Assembly (NCBI RefSeq): GCF_900184265.1
Contig: NZ_FXXA01000002.1
Coordinates: forward strand, 2,466,539 to 2,530,538
DNA length: 64,000 nucleotides
Direction of reading: 5' to 3'
Source of the DNA: Eggerthella timonensis
GTDB lineage: Bacteria; Actinomycetota; Coriobacteriia; Coriobacteriales; Eggerthellaceae
The position numbers and the translations under genes were made by a program. The notes under the pieces were generated by a model. That model was given only the letters and a program-made list of their open reading frames with translations, was not told the origin of the DNA and did no database searches. Of this stretch, positions 38,946 to 47,257 are shown one piece after another (positions within the stretch are counted from its first letter, which is position 1; every line of letters begins with the position of its first letter).

Positions 38946-41072
38946 ATGGATGCGCAGGTCGTCTACTGGATCGGCTTCTTCGTGGCGCTCGCGTTCATCG
39001 TGTTCGGAGCCGACGACCTGCTGTGGGACGTCTTCGCGCTGTTCCGCGGCATCGGCAAGAGGCGCGTGAAGCTGTCGCTCATCAACGAGAAGCCTCCGAA
39101 GATGCTGGCGGTCGTCATCGCCGCCTGGCACGAGGATGCCGTGATCGGCGAGGTGGTGGACAACCTCGTGGCCTCTGCGCAGTACCCGCGCTCGCTCTAC
39201 CGGGTGTTTTTGGGCGTGTATCCCAACGACTCCGCCACGGTGGCCGTGGCCCGCGCGCTCGAGGCGCGCCACGGCGGCACCGTCGTGGCGGTGGTGGGGG
39301 ACGCGCCGGGCCCCACGTCGAAGGCCGACAACATCAACGCCACGCTGCGCGCCGTCCGCGCCTACGAGCGCGCCCGCGACGTGCGCTTCGCGAGCGTCAC
39401 CATCCACGATGCCGAGGACGTGGTGCATCCCAACGAGTTCAAGATGACGAACTACCTGATCGACGAGTACGACGCCCTCCAGTTCCCCGTGTTCCCCCTG
39501 CAGCGCATGCCGCGGCTGCGGCTGTTCTTCAAGACGCTCACCTCGTCCACCTACGCCGACGAGTTCGCCGAGCACCACTTCCGCACCATGGTCATGCGCG
39601 ACGAGCTGGGCTTCGTGCCGTCGGCTGGCACGGGGTTCGCCATCGGGCGGCAGATCCTCGACGCGTATCGCGGCGAGGATCTGCTGCCGCGCAACAGCCT
39701 GACCGAGGACTACAAGCTGTCGCTCACCCTGCGCATGCGCGGCTTCCGCGTCCACTACGTGCTGGAGAAGGTGCCGCGCGTCGACGCGCGCGGGCGCACG
39801 GTGTGGGATTACATCGCCACGCGCTCGCTGTTCCCGTCCACGTTCAAGGCGGCCGTGCGCCAGAAGGCGCGCTGGGTGTACGGCATCACCATGCAGAGCG
39901 CGAACATGGGCGACGTGTTCGGCAAGAGTGCTCTCACGTTCGCCGAGCGCACCTTCCTGTACAAAGACCTCAAGGCGAAGTTCGCGAACTTCGTGCTGCT
40001 GCCCGGCTACGCCGTGCTCGCGTACTTCCTCGTGCAGACGCTCGTGCCCGGTGTCGAGCTGCCCGTCATGTACCCGCTGTTCAGCTTCTCGTGGTGGATG
40101 TGCGTGTTCCTGCTGTTCATGATGGTGGAGCGCCAGGTGCTGCGCGGGCGCGCGCTCGTGAACGTGTACGGATGGAAGACGATGGCGTTCTCCATCCTGC
40201 TGCCGCCGCTGTTCCCGATCAGGCTGCTGTGGGGCAACCTCATCAACCTGTGCGCGACGTTTCGCGCGTGGCGGCAGAAGATCGCCTACGTCCTGTTGCG
40301 CGGGCGCGAGGCCAAGGCGGCGGCTGCGCCCGTCGTCGAGCATCGGTGCGCGACGGCGCCGGAGGCGGAAGGGGATGGCGAGCAGGCGCCGGACGCGCCG
40401 GCCGGGCAAAGCGGGCCCGCGTGGAACAAGACCGACCATGAGTTCCTCCCCGCCTCGGTGCTCGAGCGCTACCGAAGGCTCTTGGGCGATGCTCTGCTCG
40501 AGCAGGGATTCGTCGAGCCGGGGCACCTCGAGGACGCCGTGGGCGCCGCGCTCGAGCGCGGCGTGCGGCTGGGGCAGGAGCTGCTCGCGCAGGGGCTCGT
40601 GGAGGAGCGCCATATCACGCAGGCCTACGCGCTGCAGCAGCAGTCGATGTTCGTGCGCGCCTCGCCATCCCTCGTGCTGCCAGCGCTCATGGAGGACCTG
40701 CCGCCCGGCGCGGACGAGGCCGAGGGGCACGGGTCCGCGGTGCTTCCCCTCGTGCACGTGGGGAAGGGCTGGATCGTCGCGGTGGACGACGACATGCCGG
40801 CCGCCGAGCGCGCCCGGCTGGCGCTCGTGCTGGACGGCCCGGCGTTCTTCCTGTTCTCCAGCACGGCCGACCTGATCGAAGCCTTCGAGGGAGCGCTTGT
40901 CGACGAGGAGGAGTCCCGCGCGCCGCAGCCGGGCGAGGCGGCTGCGCTTCTGAACGCGACGCAGGTGGAGCTGCCCCAGGCGGGCATGGCGCTCGCCTAT
41001 GCGCTGCATCTGGGCCGGTCGGTGGACGACGTCGCGCGCGAGATGGGCCTGGCCGTCTCGCGCCTCGGCTAG
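38946..41072 (+). CDS. NfrB-like membrane glycosyltransferase (GT2) with C-terminal MshEN domain
   Basis: A 708-residue fusion. The N-terminal helix YWIGFFVALAFIVFG precedes a family 2 glycosyltransferase with HDAEDVVHP (DxD-like), TEDYKLSLTLRMRG and QKARWVYG (QxxRW), the catalytic set of processive polysaccharide synthases. Helices near residues 350-440 form the export channel. After a variable linker (about 465-490), residues 500-555 hold two tandem MshEN-type motifs, RLLGDALLEQGFV and VRLGQELLAQGLV, each followed by helices with the L..A...Q pattern. MshEN domains bind cyclic-di-GMP. The architecture is that of E. coli NfrB. The gene converges on wecB with a shared CTAG stop. Confidence 0.85.
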   Translation: MDAQVVYWIGFFVALAFIVFGADDLLWDVFALFRGIGKRRVKLSLINEKPPKMLAVVIAAWHEDAVIGEVVDNLVASAQYPRSLYRVFLGVYPNDSATVAVARALEARHGGTVVAVVGDAPGPTSKADNINATLRAVRAYERARDVRFASVTIHDAEDVVHPNEFKMTNYLIDEYDALQFPVFPLQRMPRLRLFFKTLTSSTYADEFAEHHFRTMVMRDELGFVPSAGTGFAIGRQILDAYRGEDLLPRNSLTEDYKLSLTLRMRGFRVHYVLEKVPRVDARGRTVWDYIATRSLFPSTFKAAVRQKARWVYGITMQSANMGDVFGKSALTFAERTFLYKDLKAKFANFVLLPGYAVLAYFLVQTLVPGVELPVMYPLFSFSWWMCVFLLFMMVERQVLRGRALVNVYGWKTMAFSILLPPLFPIRLLWGNLINLCATFRAWRQKIAYVLLRGREAKAAAAPVVEHRCATAPEAEGDGEQAPDAPAGQSGPAWNKTDHEFLPASVLERYRRLLGDALLEQGFVEPGHLEDAVGAALERGVRLGQELLAQGLVEERHITQAYALQQQSMFVRASPSLVLPALMEDLPPGADEAEGHGSAVLPLVHVGKGWIVAVDDDMPAAERARLALVLDGPAFFLFSSTADLIEAFEGALVDEEESRAPQPGEAAALLNATQVELPQAGMALAYALHLGRSVDDVAREMGLAVSRLG

Positions 41073-42190
41073 GCGAGCGCTTCGCCGAGCGCCCCGCGGA
41101 TGCGCTCGGCGGCGTGGCCGTCGCCGTAAGGATCGGGCGCGGCCGCCATGCGCGCGTAGAGCGCCGGATCGTCCAGCAGAGCCTCGCACGAGGCGCGCAC
41201 GCCAGCGTAGGACGTGCCGGCCAGGACGGCGCAGCCCGCTTCGAGGGCCTCGGGGCGCTCGGTGTCGTCGCGCAGCACGACCACGGGCACGTCGAGGGCC
41301 GGCGCCTCCTCCTGCACGCCGCCCGAATCCGTCAGCATGAACGAGCAGCGCGCCATGAAGTTGGAGAAGTCGGCGTAATCGAGCGGTTCGACGAGGCGTA
41401 TGCGCGGATGCCCGCCCAGCACGCGCTCGGCGACGGCGCGCACGGCCGGGTTGCGATGCACGGGATAGACGGCCTCCACGTCCGGATGCGCGTCCACGGC
41501 ATCGCGCACGGCCGCGAACATGCGCTCCATCGGCGCGCCGAGGTTCTCGCGTCGATGGCAGGTGAGCCCGATGACGCGCGCGCCCTCGAAGTCCACGGCG
41601 GCCAGCTCCCCGCTCGCGAACCGGTACGACGGATCCACCGTCGCGAGCAGCGCGTCGATGACCGTGTTGCCGGTGACCCAAACGTTCGCAGGATCGACGC
41701 CCTCGGCCACGAGGTTCGCGCGGTTGCCGGCGGTGGGGGCGTAGTGCCAGGAGGCGAGGTTCGAGACAAGGCGTCGGTTCATCTCCTCAGGGAAGGGGGA
41801 GTACCGGTTTCCCGAGCGCAGGCCCGCCTCCACGTGCCCCACGGGGATCTGCCGGTAGAACGATGCGAGCGCCAGCGCGAAGGCGGTGGACGTGTCGCCG
41901 TGCACGAGCACCGCGTCGGGCTCCGTGCGTTCGAGCACGGGGGTCGACGCGGTCAGGATGCGCGCCGTGAGGCCGTCGAGCGTCTGACGATCGCGCATGA
42001 GGTCCAGGTCGCAGTCGATGCGCAGGCCGAACGCGCCCACCGCCTGATCGAGCATCTCCCGATGCTGGGCCGTGGCGAGCACTACCGTCTCGAACGCCCC
42101 GTCCTCCTCGAGCGCCCGCAGCACGGGCGCCATCTTCACCGCCTCCGGCCTCGTGCCGAACGCGACGAGCACCTTTTTCTTCCGCTCCAT
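41069..42190 (-). CDS. wecB: UDP-N-acetylglucosamine 2-epimerase (non-hydrolysing)
   Basis: A 373-residue enzyme that makes UDP-ManNAc from UDP-GlcNAc. Family marks are AFGTRPEAVKMAPVL at the N-terminus, VHGDTSTAFA, GHVEAGLRSGNRYSPFPEE, CHRRENLGAPM, and SDSGGVQEEAP-like TDSGGVQEEAPALDVPV. The length is normal for WecB. It converges with the NfrB-like synthase, its probable consumer. AGGAGGCTCGC precedes the ATG at 42190. Confidence 0.95.
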   Translation of the reverse strand: MERKKKVLVAFGTRPEAVKMAPVLRALEEDGAFETVVLATAQHREMLDQAVGAFGLRIDCDLDLMRDRQTLDGLTARILTASTPVLERTEPDAVLVHGDTSTAFALALASFYRQIPVGHVEAGLRSGNRYSPFPEEMNRRLVSNLASWHYAPTAGNRANLVAEGVDPANVWVTGNTVIDALLATVDPSYRFASGELAAVDFEGARVIGLTCHRRENLGAPMERMFAAVRDAVDAHPDVEAVYPVHRNPAVRAVAERVLGGHPRIRLVEPLDYADFSNFMARCSFMLTDSGGVQEEAPALDVPVVVLRDDTERPEALEAGCAVLAGTSYAGVRASCEALLDDPALYARMAAAPDPYGDGHAAERIRGALGEALA

Positions 42191-42446
42191 GCGAGCCTCC
42201 TTTCCTGGCCGGCATCGTAGCGCCGCCCGAGGAACGCTCCGGCCTCGAGCGGCCATGCGCTGACGGCCCGTTGGGAAACGGTAGGGGAAGCATGACCGGG
42301 AAGAGCGGCTCGCGCACCATGATCAAGCAAAAGTTGAGAGGGGGCGAGGAGCTATGGGGGGGGTTGCGGCAACGCGTGAGGCGCTCTGCCGTGCGAAGGA
42401 GATCCACGACGGCGGGTTCGCCCGCAGGAGCGCTTCCCGACACGAC
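42191..42446. other. Intergenic stretch upstream of wecB with a UUCG hairpin
   Basis: No convincing gene. There is an 8-G run at 42356-42363 and a very stable hairpin GCGGG-TTCG-CCCGC at 42412-42425. On the plus strand, a transcript through here would end at the hairpin at 42447-42472. It could be a small structured RNA antisense to the 3' end of the small peptide mRNA; this is speculative. Confidence 0.35.
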
Positions 42447-42472
42447 GAAGGGCCGGCATATACCGGCCCTTC
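42447..42472. terminator. Bidirectional terminator-like hairpin
   Basis: GAAGGGCCGG (42447-42456), loop CATATA, CCGGCCCTTC (42463-42472). A perfect 10-bp stem, but no T-tract on either side. It lies 15 bases after the stop of the 24-residue ORF on the minus strand. Confidence 0.65.
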
Positions 42473-42487
42473 GTTCGCGCATCCCCG

Positions 42488-42562
42488 CTATGCGAGGCGT
42501 CGGACGAGCGAAACGCACCCGAGAACGCCGATGAAGCATAGCAGGGAGATCACATACCCCAT
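42488..42562 (-). CDS. Predicted 24-residue single-helix membrane peptide
   Basis: A short ORF of 25 codons with a near-perfect Shine-Dalgarno, AAGGAGGA, just before its ATG. The peptide is a hydrophobic helix (MGYVISLLCFIGVLGCVSL) ending in a basic tail (VRRLA), and a strong hairpin follows 15 bases after the TAG. This is the build of type I toxins or regulatory micropeptides. It lies between wecB and a lipoprotein gene, and it is not found as a domain of either. Whether it is translated is untested; the ribosome site, amphipathic design and hairpin argue that it is real. Confidence 0.6.
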   Translation of the reverse strand: MGYVISLLCFIGVLGCVSLVRRLA

Positions 42563-42642
42563 GATTCCTCCTTGCGACGAGTCTGCGATCCATCGTTTGA
42601 CATGCACGATAGCACGCGCAGAGGATCGAAGGCCCTACGTTG

Positions 42643-42685
42643 CCGCATCGGTTACCGAGCGGTATCCCGTTCGTAACCGATGCGG
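42643..42685. repeat. 13-bp inverted repeat after the lipoprotein gene
   Basis: CCGCATCGGTTAC (42643-42655) and GTAACCGATGCGG (42673-42685) are perfect inverted repeats with a 17-base loop, starting 10 bases after the lipoprotein stop. It is a possible terminator without T-tract, or a regulatory site for the small peptide gene. Confidence 0.6.
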
Positions 42686-42695
42686 TTGCGCGTCG

Positions 42696-43262
42696 TCATT
42701 GCGCGAACAAGGCGGCGGACAGCGCCTGCTCCGCTTCGGGAGACGGGCTCCATACGTTGTCCGTGCGCGTGAACGGCAGCTCCACCGGGCTCGACTCGGT
42801 GGGCTCGACGCCTGCGAGCACCTCGAGCACCACCTGGCCGATCTTCGCGTTGAGCTCGTCGGCGCCGAGCGCGGCCGTCTCCTCGTCCTCGGCGAGCGCC
42901 GCCGTGGCCTCCGTCAGCGCCTGGGTGAACGCGTCGAACTTCTTGCAGGTGAGCACCACCGTGGCCGTGGCGCTGTCGTCCTCGACCTTCACCTCGTCGA
43001 TGCGGTAGTCGAAGCCGTCGAGGTAGGCGGCTATGAACGTCTGCGCGTCGATGCCGTACACGGCCAGCTGGTCGGCCCCGCTGTCGGCCGCCAGCTCGTC
43101 GAGCAGCGCTGCGTCGTGGGTCTTCAAGCGCTCGAGCTCGTCGGATACTCCCTGGCGCACCACCTCCTCGGCGCTCGGGCCGCAGCCGACGAGCGACAGC
43201 GCGCCGAAGCTCAGCACGGCTGCGGCCAGGCAGGCCGCCATGATCGTCTTGATGGATTTCAT
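42696..43262 (-). CDS. Hypothetical lipoprotein
   Basis: A 188-residue secreted protein. The signal peptide is MKSIKTIMAACLAAAVLSFGA with the lipobox SLVGC (Cys about residue 27). The mature part is acidic and helical, beginning SAEEVVRQGVSDELERLK, with DGFDYRIDEVKVEDDSATATVVLTCKKFD in the middle. That alternating strand pattern is seen in DUF5105-like Gram-positive lipoproteins, but I cannot confirm the family. GGAAGGGGAAACG precedes the ATG at 43262. It is divergent from the LuxR gene. Confidence 0.8.
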   Translation of the reverse strand: MKSIKTIMAACLAAAVLSFGALSLVGCGPSAEEVVRQGVSDELERLKTHDAALLDELAADSGADQLAVYGIDAQTFIAAYLDGFDYRIDEVKVEDDSATATVVLTCKKFDAFTQALTEATAALAEDEETAALGADELNAKIGQVVLEVLAGVEPTESSPVELPFTRTDNVWSPSPEAEQALSAALFAQ

Positions 43263-43337
43263 CGTTTCCCCTTCCTGGTTCGCCTCCGTACCAGCATAAG
43301 GCCTCGGGCGCGTTACGTCCATCCCGGCGATATCGGG

Positions 43338-43343
43338 TATCAT
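43338..43343 (+). promoter_or_regulatory. Possible -10 of a leaderless LuxR transcript
   Basis: TATCAT lies exactly 7 bases before the ATG at 43350, and no Shine-Dalgarno is present. This suggests the transcript may begin at or near the start codon. A weak -35 (TTACGT, 43313-43318) has a 19-base spacing. Confidence 0.4.
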
Positions 43344-43349
43344 GGCACC

Positions 43350-44828
43350 ATGAACGAATCGAACGCATCCTCCTTCGCGCGCCGGCACGAAACGGGCATC
43401 GTCACCCTCGGGTTCACCTGCCTGTACGTCGTTGCCATCGTGTTCTTCTACAGCGACTGGATCTCCGACGTGCCCCAGGCCGACCCGCTCGCGTACCTCG
43501 CCGTGCTCAACGGCGCCCTGTGCGCGGGGGCCGCTCTCTCCTGGCTCGCTGCGCGGCGGGGAAGGGGACGCGGGGCGGCTACCGTCGTCGTCGGCACATC
43601 GTGCTACGCCGCAGCCCTCGCGCTTCTAGCCGCCGCCTTCCCCGCCGGATCGGCGGCGCTGTGCTACGCGGCCGGGATCCCGGCCGGGCTCGGAGCGGGC
43701 CTGCTCGTGCCGCGGTGGTTCGTGCGGGCAGGCGAGCTTGCAGGGGAGCGCTACGCCTACGCGCTCGGGCTCGCTTCTGCCGTCAGCGCGCCGGTCGTGC
43801 TCGCGCTCGACACCGTATCGCCGCCTGCCCTGATCGCCGCCTGCGCGCTGCTCGTGCTCGTTTCCTCGGCGCTGCTCGCGCTGCCGAAGCCGTCGGCGAA
43901 CGACCCGGACGGCGCGCCCGCCGACCAACGGGACGATGCGCGCGCCGAAGGACGCCCCTTTGCGAAGCTGGCCGCGCCCTTGGCCTACGTGTTTTTGCTG
44001 TCGATCGTCTACGGAGTGCTCGACGTCGTGGCGTCGGCGAACCCCGGGGCCTCGGACGTGCCCGGCCTCGCCTCGCTCGCCGCCGGCATCGTGGCGGACG
44101 CCGGGTTTTTGCTGTACGTGCGCTTCGACGGCCGTCGCTACGCGACGATGCTCAACGCGACGCTCGCCGTCATCGCCACGGGACTGCTGTTCCTGCCGTT
44201 CTTGCCGGGCGCGTACAGCATCGCCCTCGTCGTGCTGACGCACATGGGGTGGGAGGTCGCGCTGCTCATCTCCTACACGCTCGTCATCAAGGCGCTGCGC
44301 GGCGATCGCGCGAAGCTGCTGGCGGGAGCCGCGTTCGTGTTCGCCTTCCCGCGCCCCGGCGTGGTGCTCGGGGCGCTGGCCGCATCGGCCGTGGCCGTGG
44401 ACAGCCGCTTCGCCTTCGCCCAGACGACCATCGTGTCCTTCGCGCTGCTGTACCTCATCATGATGGCCATCTGGCTGCTGCGCACGCGCGAGAAGCGCGC
44501 CGCCGAGCACGCCATCCGCAAGCGAGACGAGCTCATCAGACGCTACGTGCGCGCTCGCACCGATCTGCAGCTGCTCGCCTGCGACGAGCTGGCGCGCGCG
44601 CACGGCCTGACGAAGCGCGAGACGGAGCTCCTCAAGCTGCTCGCGCAAGGACGCGACGCCGCATACGTCGAGAAGACGCTGTTCCTGTCGCGCAACACGG
44701 TGAAAAGCTATACGAAGTCGCTGTACGCCAAGCTGGGCGTGCACTCGAAACAGGAGGTGATCGACCTCGTCAAGGAGGGCATGGCCTTCGGAGAGGATGG
44801 CTCCGTCGATAGGGAACCGCCCGCTTAG
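43350..44828 (+). CDS. Membrane-sensor LuxR-type transcriptional regulator (second copy)
   Basis: A 492-residue protein with about twelve hydrophobic helices through residue 375, then a coiled, charged linker (REKRAAEHAIRKRDELIRRYVRARTD) and a LuxR helix-turn-helix: HGLTKRETELLKLLAQGRDAAYVEKTLFLS, NTVKSYTKSLYAKLGVHSKQEVIDLV. It is related in architecture to the 25.6 kb regulator but has no reductase operon beside it, so its target is unknown. No ribosome site precedes ATG 43350; translation could be leaderless. Its TAG stop lies within a 31-base palindrome. Confidence 0.88.
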   Translation: MNESNASSFARRHETGIVTLGFTCLYVVAIVFFYSDWISDVPQADPLAYLAVLNGALCAGAALSWLAARRGRGRGAATVVVGTSCYAAALALLAAAFPAGSAALCYAAGIPAGLGAGLLVPRWFVRAGELAGERYAYALGLASAVSAPVVLALDTVSPPALIAACALLVLVSSALLALPKPSANDPDGAPADQRDDARAEGRPFAKLAAPLAYVFLLSIVYGVLDVVASANPGASDVPGLASLAAGIVADAGFLLYVRFDGRRYATMLNATLAVIATGLLFLPFLPGAYSIALVVLTHMGWEVALLISYTLVIKALRGDRAKLLAGAAFVFAFPRPGVVLGALAASAVAVDSRFAFAQTTIVSFALLYLIMMAIWLLRTREKRAAEHAIRKRDELIRRYVRARTDLQLLACDELARAHGLTKRETELLKLLAQGRDAAYVEKTLFLSRNTVKSYTKSLYAKLGVHSKQEVIDLVKEGMAFGEDGSVDREPPA

Positions 44829-44847
44829 AGTTACTCTAAGCGGGCGG
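44817..44847. repeat. CTTAGAGT palindrome, copy 1, extended to a 15-bp stem
   Basis: Two perfect 15-base arms around one central base; the core is GCTTAGAGTTACTCTAAGC. It contains the LuxR gene's stop codon (GCT-TAG) and extends with CCGCCC/GGGCGG. The same core occurs at 48552 and 52634. Confidence 0.85.
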
Positions 44848-44890
44848 AAAGCGCGCGGATCGTGCATGCGAGCAGCGGGGAAGGGAAGGG

Positions 44891-45787
44891 TCAGGCGTTC
44901 AGCAGCGGCTCGGTGAACCAGTCGCGCCGCTCCCACTCCTGACGGCGCATGATGCTGTCGAAGGCGGAGGCGCAGAAGCGACGGACCGCGGCTTCGGGGT
45001 CGTCGTAGCGCAGCGCGTCCTCGAGCCGCAGGAAGTACTCGGCGTTCTCGGCGTCGTAGAACGCCTCCTTCACGCCCGCGTCCTCCGACGACCCTTCCTC
45101 GAGGAACGGGTAGGCGAGCACGAAGAAGGACGGGTCGTTCACGACGTCGTCGCCGGGCCAGAATCCGCACTCCACGAACTGCTCGTCGAATGCGATGCGC
45201 TCCACGAGGGAGGCGGTGCGCTCGAAGGGGCACGGCTTGCCCGAGAACAGCACCGTCGTCATGTCGAAGGTGCCCCAGAACAGCGACGGCGGGATCTTCT
45301 TGCCGCGGAAAGGGGCCGCGAAGCCGCTCAGGGCGCCGCGTGCGAACAGGAACTGGCGGAAGGAGCGCTGGGCGGCCTTCTCGTCGAACTCGTGCGCGCT
45401 GTGCTGCCGGTCGAACGGGACGTCGGTGTACATTTCCTGCGGGACCGGGTTGATGGCCACGGGGTGGCCGATGTTCTCGAGCATGGCGGTGAAACGGCCG
45501 TACAGCTCGCTCACCGAGGCTCGGCCCTTGATGGGGAACCGCGCTCGATCGCCCGCCGTGGTCTCAGCGCTCATTTCCGCATCCGCGATGCTCAGCCTGA
45601 CCTCGAACCCGTCGGCGCCCGCCGGGATGAGGCCGGTCGTGAACCCGTCCGCGTCCGCGTCGAGCACCACCTGCTTCCACTCGGGCTGGGGATCCATCGA
45701 TTCAAGCTTCACTTTGCCCATCATCTGCAACAGCATGTGCTCGGTGTCGCACGTGTCGCGCCAATCCTGATATGTCAGTACGCTCAT
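44891..45787 (-). CDS. DUF5996 family protein
   Basis: A 298-residue cytoplasmic protein. It begins LTYQDWRDTCDTEHMLLQMMGKVKLES, the family N-terminus, followed by PEWKQVVLDADADGFTTGLIP and a central region with ENIGHPVAINPVPQEM. The function is unknown in the family; the folds may resemble nucleotide or cofactor-binding barrels. GAGGTGA sits 5 bases before the ATG at 45787, so the upstream frame is non-coding. It lies 43 bases from the LuxR gene's palindrome, tail to tail. Confidence 0.8.
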   Translation of the reverse strand: MSVLTYQDWRDTCDTEHMLLQMMGKVKLESMDPQPEWKQVVLDADADGFTTGLIPAGADGFEVRLSIADAEMSAETTAGDRARFPIKGRASVSELYGRFTAMLENIGHPVAINPVPQEMYTDVPFDRQHSAHEFDEKAAQRSFRQFLFARGALSGFAAPFRGKKIPPSLFWGTFDMTTVLFSGKPCPFERTASLVERIAFDEQFVECGFWPGDDVVNDPSFFVLAYPFLEEGSSEDAGVKEAFYDAENAEYFLRLEDALRYDDPEAAVRRFCASAFDSIMRRQEWERRDWFTEPLLNA

Positions 45788-45884
45788 ATAATCACCTCGC
45801 AGCCATCGTATCGGCGCGAGGGCTTGAAGGCATGCGCGGATCCCGTTCGTCAGAGGCTCGTTGGCAAACGGATAGCCCAGCGTG

Positions 45885-46259
45885 TCAGTTTTTCGAATCG
45901 GAGCGCTTCGACCCCAGCTTCTTCCTGATGTCGCTGTTGAGGTCCTCGCGCCATTTGGCAAGGTAGGTGGCCGCGTTCGCCAGCAGCTCGTCGCTGAACG
46001 CCGCGACGTCTTCGCCGGTGATGTCGAGCACGCCCTTGCCCGCGTACGCGCCCTCTTCGAACAGTTCGAGCAGGTCCGCCTGAAGCGCCACCATGTCCAA
46101 GCCGCCGCCGGATGCGAACTTCCACATGTAATCCTGTATCTTGCGATAGGCGTAGCGGTAGTCCTCGGGCAGGGCGTTCACGCGCGCCACCAGAGCCCGG
46201 TACTCCCGCTTGTCCCTGATGATTTGCGCAGGGTTGATATAGTGCGACAGGTTTCCCAT
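45885..46259 (-). CDS. DUF1048 family protein
   Basis: A 124-residue helical protein beginning NLSHYINPAQIIRDKREYRALVARVNALPEDYRYAYRKIQDYMWKFASG, the DUF1048 hallmark. The rest is predicted helical with LDITGEDVAAFSDELLANAATY. Members nearly always follow PadR regulators, as here: the PadR gene ends 1 base before this start codon. The job is unknown, possibly a partner or anti-regulator of PadR. Confidence 0.85.
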   Translation of the reverse strand: MGNLSHYINPAQIIRDKREYRALVARVNALPEDYRYAYRKIQDYMWKFASGGGLDMVALQADLLELFEEGAYAGKGVLDITGEDVAAFSDELLANAATYLAKWREDLNSDIRKKLGSKRSDSKN

Positions 46260-46260
46260 G

Positions 46261-46581
46261 TCAGCGCTCCTTCAATTCGTTGATTTTCGACGAGACGAAC
46301 TCCCACTTGGTCCAGAAGCGCGCCAGCTCTTCGCGTCCCGCATCGTTCAAGGTGTAGAACTTGCGCGGCGGCCCCATCGTGGACGGTTTCTTATCGGTGT
46401 TCACGAGCCCGTTCTTCTCGAGCCGCACGAGGATGGCGTACACCGTGCCCTCCACGACGTCGGCGAAGCCCAGCTCGTTCAAACGGCGCGTGATCTCGTA
46501 CCCGTACGTCTCCTCGCGTCCGATGATCTCGAGCACGCATCCCTCCAATACGCCCTTCAGCATCTCCGTCAAGTGTTCCAC
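46261..46581 (-). CDS. PadR-family transcriptional regulator
   Basis: A winged-helix repressor of about 106 residues: EHLTEMLKGVLEGCVLEIIGREETYGYEITRRLNELGFADVVEGTVYAILVRLEKNGLV, then the wing with GPPRKFYTLNDAGREELARF. The start is set at GTG 46581 because AAGGCGGCGAGC precedes it and homologues begin at this point. An in-frame GTG at 46611 would place the operator palindrome inside the gene. The sequence before it has a strong promoter with the palindrome CTTACTAGTAAG, so it is probably autoregulated. It forms an operon with DUF1048. Confidence 0.88.
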   Translation of the reverse strand: MEHLTEMLKGVLEGCVLEIIGREETYGYEITRRLNELGFADVVEGTVYAILVRLEKNGLVNTDKKPSTMGPPRKFYTLNDAGREELARFWTKWEFVSSKINELKER

Positions 46582-46593
46582 ATCGCTCGCCGC

Positions 46594-46653
46594 CTTACTA
46601 GTAAGTGTCACTACCTACCGCTATATAGTAGTGCATAGTAGCTAGCACGTCAA
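46594..46653 (-). promoter_or_regulatory. padR promoter and operator
   Basis: On the minus strand: TTGACG (46653-46648), 17-base spacer, TACTAT (46630-46625). About a dozen bases downstream of the predicted start point lies the 12-bp palindrome CTTACTAGTAAG (46594-46605), a likely PadR site. Confidence 0.65.
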
Positions 46654-46858
46654 GGCTACGAGGAGATCGTGCGAGAGCAGCGAAGTATGGGGTGGTGCTT
46701 AGAAAGGAGACGAAGGGACGGGGTCAATGTCTCATTCGCGGCGTCGGCCGGAAGCTTCCCGCTGCGAGCCCCATTCACGAGACAGCCTGACCGGACACAT
46801 GCCAACGGCGGTTTAACAGAAAGACGGACGCCTTCGCCTGAAAGCGCTCATACACGGA

Positions 46859-47257
46859 TCAAAGGCCGAACAACGCGCGGCAGACGAGCACGATGACGAG
46901 CACCCACACGAGCACGATGGGAAGAGCGTAGTACCATTTTCTGGGCTTCCCGTTCTCCCAAATGCTTTCCGCATCTCGCCGACAGCGTTCGAGCACGGGC
47001 GAAGGGACGAGCTTTATCGTCAGAGCGACCATCGCAGGGAGCAGGATCACATCGTCCAAATACCCCAACAGGGGGATGAAATCCGGGATCAAGTCGATGG
47101 GCGAGAGGGCGTAGCCTACCGTCACGGCGGCGAGCGCTTTCGCTGCAATCGGCGTTTCCCGGTCCTTCAAAGCGAGAAAGATCGCAGGAACGTCCCTTTT
47201 GAGCCCTTTCATCCTGCCAACGAAGTCCATGATGTTTCGCAGATCCGATCCGTCCAT
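46859..47257 (-). CDS. DUF1232 (YkvA-like) membrane protein
   Basis: A 132-residue protein with LKDRETPIAAKALAAVTVGYALSPIDLIPDFIPLLGYLDDVILLPAMVALTIKLVPS, the full DUF1232 signature (YALSPIDLIPDFIPLLGYLDD), and a final helix ALPIVLVWVLVIVLVCRALF. The function is unknown, though the family is often linked to membrane stress. The start is uncertain: the frame runs up to 47398, but that section is AT-rich and looks like promoter; ATG 47257 fits the family length. No clear ribosome site precedes it. Confidence 0.8.
   Translation of the reverse strand: MDGSDLRNIMDFVGRMKGLKRDVPAIFLALKDRETPIAAKALAAVTVGYALSPIDLIPDFIPLLGYLDDVILLPAMVALTIKLVPSPVLERCRRDAESIWENGKPRKWYYALPIVLVWVLVIVLVCRALFGL

Noticed and set aside
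38792-38947. Longer Ku beginning at 38947
   Set aside because: The extra 52 residues are not Ku-like; AAGGAGCAGG precedes ATG 38791.
42356-42363. Eight-G run as a phase-variation tract
   Set aside because: It is outside any convincing coding region or promoter, and no other homopolymer tract of this kind occurs nearby.
42346-42440. Possible tRNA around the GGGTTCG-CCCG hairpin
   Set aside because: The loop has only four bases, so it cannot be a T-arm, and no anticodon or acceptor arms can be drawn.
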